A stretch of 64,000 nucleotides of DNA from Carnegiea gigantea (GCA_029747015.1 JAKOGI010000004.1:85001-149000), one strand, 5' to 3'; positions 35,516 through 49,465 are shown, counted from the stretch's first letter. Numbers and translations are program-made. Notes: generated by a model from the letters alone, not told the origin.

Positions 35516-35960
35516 GATCATGTTCGGCAAATTTAACTGTTTAGGTAGCGAATAGCGATTCAGATAGCAGATAGTTGTTTAGATAGCGGACATCATTCAG
35601 GTAGCGGATAGCCGTTTAAATGGCGGATAGCCGTTTAGATTAGCGGTTGAAACTAATGTGCTCGGTAAATTTAGCTGTTATACTAGTTGATTAATGTAAA
35701 TTGACATAAAAGAATATAGATAATTTCCAACGATAAAATTTTTTTAGGATATTTTGGGCAAAAAATATGAAACGGTACTTTTAAATGTCAAATATTAATA
35801 CTATTAGCTTTTAAAATACGCTACTTAAGACATTAAACGTTACTTGAAATGCTAGTCAAAACACTAGTTTACCGAATACTAAAAATTAACTAATTAGCGT
35901 ATTGACCTGGTGAAAACCCTAAATGCTACCCAAAACTCTGTTGCCGGAGACACGGCCTTA
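35516..35960. mobile_element. MITE-like unit with internal 20-bp tandem repeats
   Basis: Between 35540 and 35645 five to six imperfect copies of a 19-21-bp unit occur, with core (a/g)gatagcggatagccgttt. The region opens with atgttcggcaaatttaactg and closes with a weak inverted counterpart (tgttgccggagacacggcc), which suggests a small inverted-repeat element. The tandem array is clear; the element boundaries are inferred. Confidence 0.4.
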
Positions 35961-37512
35961 GTCTTGTCTTGGTCAATGCCCACTAAAAATGATTAATTAA
36001 TTACACATGAATAATATTTACATATGTGTTGGAGTAATTTTCTATAATTATATATATTTTATTTATCAACATGCATGCGAATTAGATCAAGAAAATCGAG
36101 ATCCAATAATGTGCATGGATAATGACATGCAGGACATTTTTCTGATTTCTCGGGGCATTCTTAGCAACTTGGTTAGATTAATTAATATTAACTATTAGTG
36201 CTTAGTTATTTCTTAACTTAGAAGATGTCTCAATTAATCAAGAAATAATGAGTTGCATGTGGAAGTTAAAGAAGGATTAGGGGAGAATTTCTCATCCTAA
36301 TCTTTATTAGCAAATTAAATTCAAGCCTGCTTCTGTTAATCAAGAAATAATGAGGAGCGGGTGGAAATTAAAGAGCCAAACCAAAGAGGGTTTTTTTTGG
36401 GAAGGGTTTGGGGTTCTCTTGTTAGTCGTTATTCGTAAAGTATGAGCATATACTTACTGTGATCTGAAATACTAATAGGTTAAAAGTTACAAAATCATCT
36501 ACACAAATTATAAGGATTGAGCGAAGGAGAGTGTCACGGATAAGAATCGTTCTATATCAGATAAGTGATAGGAGAGTTCTGGGCTTATAAGCGGTGGCAC
36601 TGCATACAATATTAGAACGACCTTTTATCGGAGAGAGTAATGACCCCGTAATATCTAACTGCATCGTAATAAGCGTACCCTGGATTTATGCTGGTGTGGC
36701 ATATAGAGATGCCTGTTAATTTACTCTGGCGCCCCCCTCCCCAAAAAAACAAGAGAAAAAGAAAACAATTGAAGAATTTAAGAAATTTAAAAAGTACTAA
36801 CATCGTAGTGTTCCATGTTTTTCTAGTTGAATCTTCTAGCTTTGCGTTTTAGGTAATTAAAGTGTCTTTCTTGGCTATCTTGTTTTCTTCCAAGCTCAAC
36901 AACATAATGTCCTCTGTAATCAAGTCTATGCTTTCTCCCATGACATTCAAAAGTGCATTCATTTGGTCATTATCCCTTTTGTCAAATCAAAGGGGCCGGG
37001 AAATCTCTAGATATGCCTTTATCTATTTTGTCCTTCCCTCCTCTCAAGCCTTAGCTTGTTAATTTTTATTTTATCATATTAAATTTTGGGAAAGAAAATA
37101 ATTATCTTATTTAATTATGCGTGTGAGTAACATTCATTTAGTATTTTATATGACTACTATCTGTATTTATTTTCTTTAGGATAAGATTATTTCAGTTGAG
37201 TTTGTTTTGTTTAAATTGAATTGTCTCAATATGGAACAAACGAGAAGGAACGTTGGACATGGTTGCCTTGTTTAACAAAGTAGTAGTGTAATTTACGCAA
37301 TTGGGTGGTGATAATAGATGGCTGATAGGTAGTTTAGTACTGTATAGTTGCTATATTTTAACCATTAGCACATATTTGTCAAGCAACAAAACTGAATGGA
37401 ACATATTCACTAAAATTAGTCATAAGCTACCTTATAAATGCACATTCACAAGAAAATAAAGCTTGGGTGATTCACCATCTAATAAAATTACAAGATGATA
37501 TCTAATATCTAA
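35961..37512. other. Intergenic DNA with one direct duplication
   Basis: gttaatcaagaaataatgag followed by a similar tggaa(g/a)ttaaaga occurs at about 36232 and again at about 36336, a 104-bp offset. The 36400-36740 stretch has an LTR-leader-like phrase (gggcttataagcggtgg) but no partner was found. No gene is seen. Confidence 0.35.
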
Positions 37513-37635
37513 TTTTTTTTTTTTTTGTTCAAATGACCTATAAAGGCAGTACAATACAATGGAGGCAGGAGGAATCGAACCTGAGACCTAATATACTTAG
37601 GACCTCAACCATAACCACTTGACTAAGATCTCATT
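37513..37635 (-). mobile_element. tRNA-derived SINE (short, minus strand)
   Basis: The minus strand holds a Pol III box A (tagtcaagtgg, 37625-37615) and a perfect box B (ggttcgattcc, 37581-37571), 33 bp apart in the usual order. A poly-A tail shows as poly-T at 37513-37526. The absence of an acceptor-stem pairing and of a clover-leaf rules out a functional tRNA gene. Confidence 0.65.
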
Positions 37636-38539
37636 AGTTAATATATATTTAGTTATACATATATAAAAACTAGATAAAATCCGTGAAATATTCCGGAATT
37701 GGTGAGTTTTGACTAATTAATCAATATACATATTTTTGTATGACAAGATGTATTTTAATACAGTAGTCAAGTGGTTCGTTTTTATAATTTCAAGAACCAG
37801 TATTGAAAGAAATACTACTTTCAAATTTGAGTTTAAAGGTACTTAAATTAAATTTTTTTAAAAAAAATACTATGGTGTAATTGAACATTACTACAAATTG
37901 AAGTTATTTAAATCACCAATTAACAGAAGATCACATGTACCTATACATCTATGTTTTTTTTAAAAAAAATAAACTCAAAACACCAGCTAAAACAATATTG
38001 ATAATATATTGCGTCAAAAATATTGTATTTTCCAGGGAAGCTCATACTCATACTCGGCCACGGCCACAGCCACAGCCTGCGTTGTCTTCTGATGTGCCTG
38101 TGTCTGAGTATGATGCAGAAAGGCCTTAAAAAAAAAAAAAATAGCTGTGGATATTTATAATTTTTCTTTTTGTCTTTTTTCGAACTTGCTTCAATTATTA
38201 TGCTCTGGAAGTACATATATCTTGATATGCCAGCAGATTTTTTTTGTTTTTGTTTCAGTACATACTGATTTAAGTATCCCATAATTTATTTTATCTTACC
38301 AAACCAAAAAGAAAATTAATGTCTATTTAGTGTTTTTTCCCCCAGCTTTATTAGGTATGGTAGTCACCAAATTTAATTCTCTATGCTGAAAACTTAAATT
38401 ATTTGATTGTCTTCCTATGATAGAGTACAATCTAATTAAATAGTATTTTTTGGAATCATTGACTTCTAAATACCCTAAAATTTGATGTATTAATTTTTAT
38501 GACCTGATATTTTTGAGTTTATTTTTAAGTACCCTCACT

Positions 38540-38791
38540 TATGAATTCCTTATAATTCATCCTAAAATTACAAAAATATCCTTACTATTGTTATTTTTGT
38601 TTTTCTCTTTTAAAGCAAACCTTCTCCCCAAAAAAACTATCTTCGCTCTATTGGATAGTCTCGCACTCTAGCGGTAGTGTTTTTGGGCACTTAAAAGAGA
38701 GGAGTTAGGTGTTTTTTAAAAAAATAAAACCAAAAAGGATAATAGTAAGGATATTTTTATACTTTCATGACGGAATTGTAAGGAATTCATA
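38540..38791. mobile_element. Fold-back MITE with about 65-bp inverted repeats
   Basis: The left arm starts tatgaattccttataattc (38540) and includes aaaaatatccttactattg. The right arm, read in reverse from 38791, starts tatgaattccttacaattc and includes aaaaatatccttactatta. The arms span about 65 bp each with a 120-bp spacer. There is no open frame. Confidence 0.6.
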
Positions 38792-39020
38792 GGTATCCTA
38801 AAATATTATTTTAAATGTGGTGCAAATTAGAACAAAATAATCAGAAGAGTAACATCACACATTTCTATGAAATGACCTTACTATAAAATTATTTCTTTTA
38901 ATTTATCAAACTATATACATAACACGACCTCCTCTTCACTCTATCATAAATATTCAGTGAGCTAATACAAAAACAAGTTATATTAATCAAGCAATGCCTC
39001 TGAAGGTAACTGGGAATATG

Positions 39021-41020
<2,000 letters not shown>

Positions 41021-41232
41021 TGACCTATTCTTTTCGTAGGTAAACTTTAAAATAACAACATCAATCTATTTCAACCTACTTTAATCCACTTGAATCCACT
41101 TCAACCTATTTTAACCTACTTTCACTATTTTAAGCAAGTTCAATTTATCATATAAAAAAATTCAACCTGCTTCAACCTATCTCAACCTACCTCAACTCAC
41201 TTCATCCTTTTACCCACAAAGAGAACAGGACC
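41021..41232 (+). mobile_element. PIF/Harbinger (Tourist-like) MITE, copy 2
   Basis: 212 bp, ends tgacctattcttttcgtagg and the reverse of cacaaagagaacaggacc. A 3-bp duplication tta occurs at 41018-41020 and 41233-41235. The interior shows the same iterated tcaaccta/cttc units as copies 1 and 3. Confidence 0.75.
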
Positions 41233-42771
41233 TTATAAAATTGATAAATTCAACCTTTTATTTATAATTTACCACATTTTTAAAATACGTAAATCATATA
41301 CTTTTGCAAATAGGATTAATTTGATTACGGTGTTATTTAATACGTAATTGATGGATATTTATGTTTAGTAATTTGCAATTAAGTGTAATTGTTGATAATT
41401 TTAAATTATAAAATATAATAATTTAGAATGAGGTAAAATATTGAAGGATTTCTTGTGGTAAATGAAAGGAGGGGAGAGACGCCTGGTACTAGGGAAGAGT
41501 AATACTGAAGAGAGAGAGAGAGACTGAGTGTAGAGAGAGAAAAAGTGTGTATGAAGAATGTTCAGAAGGAAAGATAATATGTCTGTCGTATGTGTTTCTT
41601 CCTAAGAGGGGCTTAAATTTGGTAAGCTTTAAACCCTTTTTCCAGAAAAATGATCATCATTCTTTCTTCTGACAACCCAATGCCCTCTTCTGATTTCTGA
41701 TCATCTCTCCCCCTCCCCTTTCCATTTTCATAAAAAAATGGGAGTCATGTTTTTTGCAAGTTTCACAATTACCTGGAAAAAAAATATTGACAGAAAAAGT
41801 GAACGCACTTTGAGAGTCTTTTTTTTTTTCTGAATTTTTTTGGAGGTGAGTAAGTTAGGGGTTTGTTAGATTCTTTTTCTTTGTTTGGCGGTATTCCAAT
41901 TCCACTCACTGGGGTGGTTCTCTGTTAGTTTTCCTAGGTGTCTCTCTCTGCTTCTTCTTCTTCATCATCATCATCATCCTTTCTCTGTCTAGTTTCTCTC
42001 TCTAGAGTTGCTGATGTCTTCATTCTACTCACTTCCATGGCAGTTATATTGAAATCATCGAATTGGGTAATTTTTATTTTTTGAAAAACTTGACAAAAAT
42101 TTGAGAATCCTTGTGATTTTTCTTTCTTCTTCTCTGTTTCTTGTATGCTGTTATTCTGTAGTGAATTATTGGATCTAAATTCATCCAGTCCTTGATGTCT
42201 GTAGTGAATGATGATCATCAACATCCTTACCTTATGTGGGCTTTAATTTCGTTGTAAAAAGTTGATGTTTTATAGCACTTCATTGAATTTTGCAGGAACA
42301 AGAACAAAGTGAAAACAACCCAATTGGGAAAGCTTTTTCCATGTGAAGAGGTTGGCACTTCTTTAATGCTTCATTTTCTGGTCTGTGTCAATGAGTTGTA
42401 TTTGAAAATTAGAAAAAATAAATAATTACAAAGAGTAAAATGAAAATGAATACTACATAAAAGGACGGTAACTCATTTGACTTTGATGACGAACAAAATC
42501 ACACTCATAATATTATGGCAGTTTCTTTCTTCTGATATATGGGTCTTTTCTTTCTTTTTCTCTGTTTTTTTTTTTTTTGGGGGGGGGGGGCAATTCTATG
42601 ATGTTAACAGAAACACACCAAGTGGGAGAAATTACATGTGATAAGTGGTTGAAAAATTTTGGATGGGAAAAGATTGCTGTGATTTGCCCTGTTGTTGCTT
42701 CCTAAAAATTTCATTCCAATCCAATTGAATTCACAATTCAGAAAGAAGGTAGAGAGAGAGAGAGAGAGAGG
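41233..42771 (+). other. Upstream region and probable 5' UTR of the glycosyltransferase gene
   Basis: No coding frame is supported. ctctct- and agag-rich tracts (41510-41522, 41940-42005) and a possible acceptor ttttgcag at about 42295 suggest a 5' leader exon, but transcription start and leader splicing cannot be fixed from sequence. A pure GA tract (42751-42770) abuts the start codon. A poly-T/12-G run lies at 42565-42590. Confidence 0.4.
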
Positions 42772-45700
42772 ATGGAAGCAGAGGAACAGAGGCGTCTAGA
42801 GAAGGTTTTATCACAGAAGGCCTTGGCGATGAGCAGCTCATTTCCTTGCCAAATTTGTGTGGTGGGTTTTCTGTGTGGAGTTTGCCTCACTTCTCTGTTC
42901 CTTGCTGGCCTCACTTCCTTTGGCTCCTTTGTACTCGGGGGTATTTCGTTTCGCCACATTTCATCTTCAGTTTCGCCATGGAATTCGAGCTCTCCAATTA
43001 TCAGTAAGTTCATAATTCCATCTGTTTCATGTCTGTTGTCTTGATTAGAATATTTTTTTTGGGGGATATGGAATTTGATAAGGTTAGTTGAAAGCAATGT
43101 TTGTGGTGGTGAATTGAGTTCTATTGTCATGTTTTTAGTGATCATGAGGAAGTTGTGTGTAACTTGGAATTGTAAAAAGAACGTGGTTGTTGACAGGCAA
43201 GTGTTCTATTGAACTCTTGGGAAAGGAATTCTTGTATGTTCATGGACATGTTGTATACCTCTATGTAATTCAAAGGTAGGGCTGTGTACATCTAACAATC
43301 AAAAACCCCCCTACCTCCCCCCCCCCCCCCCCAAAAAAAAAAAAAAAAACCCCAACCAGGGGGGTGGGGTTTGCATAGATAGGACTCTGGGATTTTGGTT
43401 TGGTTTAGTTGAAGAGATGAGTACGGTGAGAAGGAAATTAATTTCCATCTCTTATAGCTGTAGGGGTCCGAACTAATTTTGCAACAGAATCACCCCCTTC
43501 CCCCAAAAAAAAACCAGAAGACTATTTTCTTAGACAATTGATCCTGGGGCCAATTTCAACAGAAAAATCTGGGATACGGTTGGTTGTGAGGCCAATGCAA
43601 AAATTTTGGGGCATCACTTTTCATGATGGAAATGTGATACGACTAGCACTTATTTCGCTATTTGTGCTTGTATTTAAAGTTTCTCTTTGTTTTGTTGCTT
43701 CACTTGATAGGCATGGTTGCAATGGGAGATTGTACTACTCCTAAAGCAAGAGGGCTGGCAAGCAATGATATCAATCCAAATGAAAGAAGAGGGTGTTCTG
43801 AGAAGGAAAAGGTTTCACATCTGTATTCATCATGGACTGCATTTCTAAATGAATCGAAAGATCTGTTGGCAAGCTCAGGAGCAAGAGTTCCAAAAGCCCC
43901 TCATATAGAGAACTGCAAAAGAAAAGCGGAGATAAACAAGAGGCTTGATACTCGTCTTGGTAGTGAGACGTTCCCTCCTTGGACCCTTTGGAAAGGATCA
44001 TTGGACATCTACTCCGAGACTGTGGAGGACAAGGAGTTGAATCATTTGAGGCATCAGGATATGTCTGAAGGTGCTTATCCTCCTTGGGTATGTTTCTATC
44101 CTCCTTGGGTATGTTTCTATTTAAATAATGCCCTTTCTGAACTAATTCATGATTCTTCTATAGCATCATGAGTTTTACGTGCATTTGCCTTTTTCCCGGT
44201 GGGTAGGTTACAGGACCCAATGAAGACAATTACCCCTTAACAAGGAAAGTGCAGCGGGACATATGGCTTCATCAGCATCCAGTGAACTGCCGTGATCCTC
44301 AAGTGAAGTTTCTTGTGGCTGACTGGGAGAGAATTCCCGGATTTGGCATTGGAGCTCAGATTGCTGGGATATGTGGACTTCTTGCCATTGCCATTACAGA
44401 GAACAGAGTTCTTGTAACAAATTACTACAACCGGGCTGATCATGATGGCTGCAATGGTAATAATTAACTTGCAAATTCTTTTTGTGCATGGGGTTTAGAG
44501 TGCTAACCTCCCCTTTTCGATATTCTTCACGAGGAAAAACATCATTGAGGTCATATCTAGTATGACTGTGAACCACTGAACAGAATTCAGTATTTAGTTA
44601 CACAAATTTAGACCAATTTAGGCTTCTGGATGGGGGTCACTCTATGTGGGTTGCTTAGAATAGGACCAGTGCTAGGGGGAAGTGAGTGCTGCCAATAACT
44701 TGGAATACATGATCAACGGATCAAGTATGCTTTTTATTTAACCAAAAAAAAAAAAAAAATAATCAAAGCCAACGTGAGTTTTTCTTGGATTTTGATAGGT
44801 TCATCTCGTGCAAGTTGGTCGTGTTACTTCCTTCCAGAGACATCCCAAGAATGCCGAGATCGTGCTTTTGAACTCATGAATCAGCAAGAAGCCTGGGACA
44901 ATGGTATCATAAAAGCAAAAGAGAATTATACTTCTAAAGAAATGTGGGCTGGGCGAATTCCAAGGTCGTGAATAAGTCATTACTTTTACTTCATCTCCTG
45001 CAAATGTGGCTTATGAAAATATTCATCAGTGTAATGAATCACTACAGGAACTGGGGTACTCCTTGGAGTTATTTGCAGCCCACGACAGAAATAAATGGGA
45101 GTTTTACTGCATTTCATCGGAAAATGGACCGAAGATGGTGGCGAGCGCAGGTAAATATTGCCTATAGGCACAGATTTCTCATGTTTGTTATGCATAATCT
45201 AGATGGCGTGTCAATTACATTCGGACTCCATAGTAATGTCGATTCCTGTGAACAGAGTATTATGGAATTACTTGGGTCACTCCTCCCCCCGTCCTTTTGT
45301 ACTTCCACTAGCCTAGCTGGTATTGAAGCAATAATTGGGCAGCTTACCAAAAACATATAACAAAGAGTATTTTGACTTCATTATTGTAACACAAGGGATC
45401 AATTTAGAGAGACCTCAAAAGGATTTGAAGGTATTATCTGTACTGCAAGATGCAAATTCCTTCTTAGGACCCATAAGCTATGAAATTCCAGTTGTAATAG
45501 TGAGATGCATCCAGAAAGCAATATAGAGAACCTCATGCAGCTATGGAAATCTTTGGGCTCTTACAGTTCTAATTTTCATCAAACTTCTGTTTCCTGAAGA
45601 ATCAGCTATTGAAAAATGTGATGTTATGATTTGTTTTGATTGCATGATGGTATGATTCGGCGTATGATAGTACTGTTTTGGTTGATGATTATCAGGCTGT

Positions 45701-47108
45701 TCGATATCTAATGAGGTTTCCGACTGACTACACATGCCACCTCATGAATGTTGCTCGACATGCTGCATTTGGAAGGGAGGCAGCTGAAATGGTGCTTGCA
45801 AACGATAATGGAGAATTGCCTGAGGTAGGAAACTCTTGAACCATCAAACTTATTACGGATGGTGTTTTTTTCTTCATTTTGCCCAAAATCCTGTTCAGTC
45901 AACTTTGTTTCTCAATCTCACTCGAGAGATGGGGCAAGTACTGGGGTATGGCGCGAGTTTTTCTAGATTCTCCTGATCTAGGCTGCTTCATTTATGATCT
46001 TTTCGTTATTCCGTTTTTTTTTAAAAAAAATAAATTGTAAGATGATAAGATAGCTATTAAACTGAAAAATAGGTCAAGTTTGGGAAAAAGAAGGGGGGGG
46101 GGGGGGGGGGGGGTTTCTTTTTGTTTTATGCAAGGACTACTCACTATTTTGCTGGTGGTGTTTTCCTTCATGCTTTCTTTGTATGCCTTTAACCATCCAA
46201 CTCAATTACCACTTGTCAATCATAAGGACTTCATTTTCTTCTTTTTTGAAGAGGATCAATTGCACTGCAACAGCTTTGGCGTGGTAGGTCGGCCACTACT
46301 AGTACTATTCTTACCCCAGCTTGCTAAACGTTGAAGTTTGGATTCTATCTGGTGTATTATGCTCGTAAAACCGTACCCTCAAATGGATTCACCATAATTC
46401 TATGAGTAATGACTATTTAACACGTTCTATCTAGGCTTGGGGCCATCTGCATAAAGGGTCGTAGCCAGTATTTTGCTTATATTATTGAGGATAGAACTTA
46501 GAAGTTTAGTTCATTTATGAAGTATTCTCTAGTACGAGGACTAGTTCCAAATTACTTACACTACCCACAATGTTTGATTGGCTATTGACCTTTAACCTTG
46601 CTTGGAGCAGGAGGCAGAGCAACCTTCATCTGAGATCGAAAGGTATGTGTGGTCCAATCACAAACCCTGGATCCCGAGACCACTCCTAAGCATGCATGTG
46701 AGGATGGGGGACAAGGCTTCTGAAATGAAGGTGGTGCAGTTCAAAGAGTACATGCGGCTTGCTAACCGGCTCAGGAACCATTTCCCAAACTTAAAGAGCA
46801 TTTGGCTATCCACCGAGATGCAAGAAGTCATTGACCTAACCAAGCTCTACACCCCCTCGGGATGGACCTTCTACTTCACCAATGTAAGGAGGCAGGTGAG
46901 CAACATGAGCATGGCCGCTTATGAGTCGAGCCTCGGGAGGAGGACAAGCACAGAGTACCCTCTCGTCAACTTCTTGATGGCAACTGAGGCTGATTTCTTC
47001 ATTGGGGCATTGGGGTCCACATGGAGTTTCTTGATCGATGGGATGAGGAACACTGGAGGGAAAGTCATGGCAGGGTACTTGAGTGTCAACAAGGATAGGT
47101 TTTGGTGA
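42772..47108 (+). CDS. FUT8-like (GT23-related) plant glycosyltransferase, type II membrane protein, 7 exons
   Basis: Exons: 42772-43003, 43711-44087, 44207-44456, 44799-44964, 45048-45150, 45696-45824, 46611-47108; 1755 nt, 584 aa. A short N-terminus and one hydrophobic segment (residues about 24-56, starting ICVVGFLCGVCL) predict a type II Golgi protein with a lumenal catalytic part. The middle holds DIWLHQHPVNC (221-231), DWERIPGFGIGAQI (242-255) and W-rich sequence near MDRRWWRAQ. The C-terminal domain has HVRMGDK (448-454), analogous to the HVRRTDK nucleotide-sugar site of FUT8, then a nucleotide-fold-like SIWLSTE and ADFFIGALGSTWS. Transfer of fucose is inferred from this resemblance; donor and acceptor are unproven. 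The exon 4 donor (GTCGTG) is weak. Exon 2 may also end at 44108. Confidence 0.88.
44076..44120 (+). promoter_or_regulatory. Tandem-duplicated 5' splice site in the glycosyltransferase gene
   Basis: The 21-bp unit gtatgtttctatcctccttgg is repeated, so TGG|GTATGT occurs twice (donors at 44088 and 44109). Both lie in phase. Use of the second would insert seven residues, VCFYPPW, without a stop. Confidence 0.8.
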
Positions 47109-47820
47109 AGGGAGGATCCGAGGGTGTAAATTCAATCACAATTTTGCTTGTTTGTGTATATATGTGCGCATCTGGTTTGTACATTGTAAGTATAGTTCTT
47201 ATCACAGTTTTTCCACTTACATAGAGGCAGGGAAGACTGTACATTGGAGGTTCATAATGTATATGCTTACACCAAATAATAGTTCCATGTACAAGGAGTT
47301 TGGATTATTTTTACTGAAGAAATCCTGGAAGAAGTGGTTTTTTTTTTTTTTTTTTTTTGATTGCCTAGAACAAGTGTTGTTGCTATTGAGGACTGCCTCT
47401 AAAGTGTTTCCATCTTCGGAATATCCACTTAGATGCAGGGTTGACTGTTGGCACTTTCCGGTGGGCGACACGGCATGGCTGCTGGTGCTGACTGTTGGCG
47501 GTTTCCGGTGAGTCGACCTGGCGTGGATGCTTCCGAGGGCACGAAGTGGCGGGGAGAGAGAGAGAGAGTTTACTGTGAGAGGGGAGGAGAGGAGAGCAGA
47601 GAACGCGTTTCAGGAGAGAGTGAGTGTTTTAGGGGAGAGAAAATGGTGAGTTAGAAATGAAGCAAGTTGCGTGAGATACCCCCCTCCCCCCATTCAGCCT
47701 TTTTTTAAAATTTTAAAAATCTCTTTTAATCTCAGCCGTCTATCTAAATTAAATGGCTGGGATTAAAAGTTCATTCTAAAGTGGGAGTGTACACTTAAAA
47801 GAAGGTTCACACTTGAACCC
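47109..47820. other. 3' UTR and intergenic DNA
   Basis: The 3' UTR of the glycosyltransferase gene is expected in the first few hundred bases. A 20-T run (47339-47358) and a GA-rich stretch (47550-47645) follow. No gene is seen. Confidence 0.4.
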
Positions 47821-47827
47821 TTCCCTA

Positions 47828-47915
47828 TACGCGCGCGCGCGCACACACACACACATACATATATACACACACACACATATGTACATACATACATATATAT
47901 ATATACACACACACA

Positions 47916-47966
<51 letters not shown>
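47828..47966. repeat. Compound (CG)n-(CA)n-(TA)n microsatellite
   Basis: gcgcgcgcgc passes into acacac, then mixed tacata, then a pure TA run to about 47966. Tyr-Ile and Val-Cys frames across it are artefacts. Confidence 0.95.
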
Positions 47967-47972
<6 letters not shown>

Positions 47973-48004
47973 AAGTTTGATATGTACATATATATGCATC
48001 AGTT

Positions 48005-48440
48005 TTTTTGCATTCTAAATTTGATATGGTGCTCAATGTTTTTTTGGACATGCCTGATTTGTGTGATCAGTTTTATGTGCATATGCTGATTTTTTGGCCT
48101 TCTCAGGTTTTTTTTGGCCTATTGTACATATGCTGGTTTGGCTATTGTGCATATGCTAATTTTTCAGCCTTCTCGATTTTTGGCCTTCCCAGTTTCTGTG
48201 GTCAATTTTATGTGCATCATTTGATCAGTTTTAATGCCTTCTAGTTTTTTAATCAGTACCAGGGAGGAGTTTTTTGTGCATCATTTGATCATCTTCTGCA
48301 TATGCAGTCACATTTGCAGCTTTGCCTATGCAGTCAAAGTTTTTTTGGCCTTCTCAGTTTCAGTAATCAGTTTATGCATTATTTGATGAGTACCGAGGAG
48401 GAGTTTTTTGCGCAGTCATATTTACTGATTTGTGGTTCAG
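48005..48440. repeat. Scrambled T-rich short repeats with CATATGC motifs
   Basis: Recurring phrases are tttttggccttctcag (three to four times), gtgcatcatttgatca (twice), agtacc(a/g)(a/g)ggaggagttttttg (twice) and (c/t)atatgc (at least five times). Spacing is irregular. There is no open frame of note. Confidence 0.55.
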
Positions 48441-49267
48441 TCATGAGCACATTTGAAGCTCAACACTGACTTAATCAGGCATATGCATCCACAAGCCTCT
48501 AGCTCAACACTGATTTCTTGCTAAAGCTTGTGTGAAGTTATATTCGAAGTTATTTGTAGATGCTGAGCTTGAATGAAATTGTTCGGTCATTAACAGGCAA
48601 CATATAGTCCTGTTTTAGATGTCAAACCATCGTAATGTCAGTCGGCAATCAACAGCTCATTTTGCAACCAACCAACAGCTTAATTTATATCAATAAGAAG
48701 CACATGTAGATGCCAAACCATTGCAACTTGTAATAAAATGCAATTACAAATGAAACTGAACATAAATTTTATTGACCAGCAGATGGAATTATAAATCCAT
48801 CTTCAAAAGCAACATCCAATTTCAGTTTTAGCTATTAAAAACCATCATCACCACTTGCTGACTTAACTAACTACATTACAGCTTTTTGCATTTACTTTCA
48901 ACCCTAAAATCAACACAAATCATTGTCATTCAATCCCCAAAAGCCAGCAGTAAGCCGTGCCCAAAAAATTTAACCCAAAAAATTTTCCCAGCTTTCCCAC
49001 CCTAACTTCTTCTACATTCTTCTCCCACCACAAACAACATCCTCAGCTGCAACAATAACAACAAAACAATAGCGTTACCCAAATGACCAACCTCTCTTTG
49101 TTATGACATGCTTTCACCTCCATCTTCAATGAAACGTTCTTTTGCTTCATCCTGGCCAAATTATGTTTGTCGGTTTCCCAATCCTTCAATAGCTTCATCA
49201 TCTGCTCATTTTTTACAAGTATCGTTTTTCACCATTATACCCACTACATTTGATCTCACTCTGTCAC
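48441..49267. other. Intergenic DNA, possible 3' part of the GRF pseudogene
   Basis: AT-rich, with no domain recognised. If the GRF-type fragment at 49268-49465 was once a gene, its C-terminal coiled-coil part and 3' UTR would lie here on the minus strand. Stops in every frame prevent a call. Confidence 0.3.
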
Positions 49268-49465
49268 AGAGTGAATCACTCACTCAAAAATCGCATCCCT
49301 TAGACCTATCAAATTGTTTGCGCCCTGCATACCTTCGACTCGGGTTTTTCACTGGCATGCTAGTCATGATCATGCATCTGAACCCACAATTGCATGCTCT
49401 AATCAGAAAAAACAAGGGCGTAATCTACATGCATGAGTCGGGCTTCTCATGGCTGAACTAGACAT
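49268..49465 (-). pseudogene. GRF-type zinc-finger protein fragment
   Basis: From an ATG at 49465 the minus strand reads MSSSAMRSPTHAC, then a frameshift leads into CNCGFRCMIMTSMPVKNPSR, RYAGRKQFDRSKGCDF, a stop, and VSDSLCD. The pattern C-x-C-G, TS, NP(G/S)RR(F/Y), GC-x-F and C is the plant zf-GRF motif. The Cys expected after RRY is lost. A Ser-rich start (MSSS) is common in these proteins. Upstream on the minus strand, aaaccctagaaattgg looks like leader sequence. The frameshift, stop and lost ligand mark it as dead. GRF-type genes are nucleic-acid-binding and often multiply with transposons. Confidence 0.5.

Noticed and set aside
36400..36740. A solo LTR
   Set aside because: A gggcttataagc phrase is suggestive, but no ends, duplication or partner could be found.
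37571..37625. A tRNA gene
   Set aside because: Boxes A and B are present but there is no acceptor stem or clover-leaf, and a poly-A tail follows, so it is a SINE.
45001..45150. Alternative reading starting tgtaatgaatcactacag as exon 5
   Set aside because: The frame opening at 45048 gives the conserved NWGTPWSYLQPTTEINGS and joins in phase on both sides.
47763..48051. Tyr-Ile-rich open frames
   Set aside because: They are artefacts of the compound microsatellite.
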